The notes beneath the pieces were generated by a model that made no database searches, had not been told where the DNA came from, and saw only the letters and a list, made by a program, of their open reading frames with translations. Source: Nocardioides sp. SR21 (GTDB lineage: Bacteria > Actinomycetota > Actinomycetes > Propionibacteriales > Nocardioidaceae). From it: 64,000 bases of DNA. Location of the stretch: assembly GCF_022761125.1 (NCBI RefSeq), contig NZ_JAKWJR010000011.1:62001-126000 (forward strand), read 5' to 3'. This document shows positions 63,251 to 64,000 of this stretch, one piece after another. Within the stretch, counting starts at the first letter, position 1; every line of letters begins with the position of its first letter. A program made the position numbers and the translations under genes.

Positions 63251-64000
63251 TCAGTAGCGGTCCGTCCCACGCAGCTCCGACGGCCGGCCGTCGGGGTCGT
63301 GGATCAGGTCCAACGGCAGCGCGGCCAGCCGGCGCTGGCGCCGGTCGAGGTGCGGCATCGGGAGCCGCCGCAGCCGGCCCGGCGGCCGCTCCCCGACGCA
63401 GCCGCCGTCGTGCCACGCGTCGAGCCGCTCGGCGTACGCCGCATAGGTCGCGAACATGTCGGCGGGCTCGACGCAGTCGTCCATCGAGCCGCCGTCGAGG
63501 CGGTCGAGGTGCTCCGCGGCGAGCGCCAGCCGCAGGTCGCGCGCGTAGTCCTCGTCGAGCACGACCGCGGTGAGCTCGGAGTCGTGCGTCCACGACCGCC
63601 GGCTGAAGTTGTCCGACCCGGTGCTCGCCCACGTGTCGTCGATGATGCACACCTTGGCGTGCACATAGACCGGGGTGCCGGCGTGGTTCTCGATCCCGTA
63701 CGCCGCCACCCGACCGGGCGCGACCTCCATCAGCTGGTCGAACGCACGCCGGCGCCCCAGCAGCTGCGCGGTCCGGTTGAGCCCGTTGAGGTCGGGCATC
63801 AGGGGCAGCACCACCAACAGCCGCAGGCCGGGCTCGTCGCGGAGCCGGTCGGCGAACAGGCGGGCGACGTCGTGACCCCAGAAGAACTGGTCCTCGACGT
63901 ACACCAGGCGCTCGGCCCGGTCGACGGCCTTGGTGTAGCCGTTGGCGACGCTGCGCTCGCCGCCGTTGGCGAACGGGTAGTCCCGCCCGAGGGTCAGGTC
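63251..64000 (-). CDS. phospholipase D-family protein (5' end outside window)
   Basis: Open to the right edge; the C-terminal ~249 residues are seen. The second HKD motif is intact: YVHAKVCIIDDTWASTGSDNFSRRS, where His, Lys and Asp are the catalytic set. RLVYVEDQFFWG and the long C-terminal tail suggest a PLDc-type transphosphatidylase, perhaps a cardiolipin synthase or a phosphatase of unknown substrate. The first HKD motif must lie outside the window. Confidence 0.85.
   Translation of the reverse strand, partial: DLTLGRDYPFANGGERSVANGYTKAVDRAERLVYVEDQFFWGHDVARLFADRLRDEPGLRLLVVLPLMPDLNGLNRTAQLLGRRRAFDQLMEVAPGRVAAYGIENHAGTPVYVHAKVCIIDDTWASTGSDNFSRRSWTHDSELTAVVLDEDYARDLRLALAAEHLDRLDGGSMDDCVEPADMFATYAAYAERLDAWHDGGCVGERPPGRLRRLPMPHLDRRQRRLAALPLDLIHDPDGRPSELRGTDRY

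Overview
The window is one contiguous piece of a high-GC actinobacterial chromosome. It looks like Nocardioides or a close relative in the Nocardioidaceae, an inference from gene content, extensive GTG/TTG starts and Streptomyces/Mycobacterium-like synteny. Coding density is very high. I see no rRNA, tRNA, CRISPR array, prophage or recognisable transposase.

Region 1 (1-12126): an ABC exporter cut by the left edge, a TIGR03085-type protein, a propeller-like lipoprotein, then the histidine operon on the minus strand (hisD-hisC-hisB-hisH-small membrane gene-priA-hisF, mostly with 4-nt start/stop overlaps). A Lon-substrate-domain protein and a YbaK-type deacylase are divergent from it, and two membrane-anchored proteins of unknown role precede dnaE on the minus strand. 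Region 2 (12111-21996): dnaE, a GNAT-chorismate mutase fusion, an RluD-type pseudouridine synthase, lspA, a DksA-type protein with a long Lys/Ala tail, divIVA, yggT, sepF, yggS and pgeF.

Region 3 (22007-37410) is the division and cell-wall (dcw) cluster on the minus strand: mraZ, small membrane gene, rsmH, ftsL, ftsI, murE, mraY, murD, ftsW, murG, murC, ftsQ, ftsZ. It departs from the usual order in two ways. murF is missing: murE and mraY are separated only by a 36-codon micro-ORF. ftsQ and ftsZ are pushed apart by a plus-strand AbiEi/PD-(D/E)XK-like gene flanked by two ~90-bp, ~91% identical hairpin repeats. mraZ is preceded by five CCACT/CCACC boxes at an exact 10-bp period overlapping a promoter, and a nested hairpin resembling the actinobacterial mraW RNA lies between mraZ and rsmH.

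Region 4 (37716-49351): a MoxR/DUF58/transglutaminase operon, DUF3040, a LexA-box-preceded HEPN-methyltransferase operon, a second YbaK-type protein with an ArsC-like protein, a CrtI-like oxidoreductase, metF and a polyprenyl synthase. Region 5 (48977-64000): an Rv2175c-like DNA-binding protein divergent from a PASTA-containing Ser/Thr kinase, nfo, a DMT exporter, a zinc-ribbon protein, a lipase-like lipoprotein, two threonine-aldolase-fold enzymes, a haloalkane dehalogenase, a type II DAHP synthase, an amino-acid permease, an AlkZ-like protein, trmL, and a phospholipase D-like protein cut by the right edge. The metF-idsA2-Rv2175c-pknL-aroG order matches the Mycobacterium tuberculosis Rv2172c-Rv2178c region.

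The observations I rate highest are the hairpin-flanked nuclease-like gene inside the dcw cluster, the SOS box upstream of an HEPN gene with an intact R-phi-X3-H motif, the absent murF, and the GNAT-chorismate mutase fusion.
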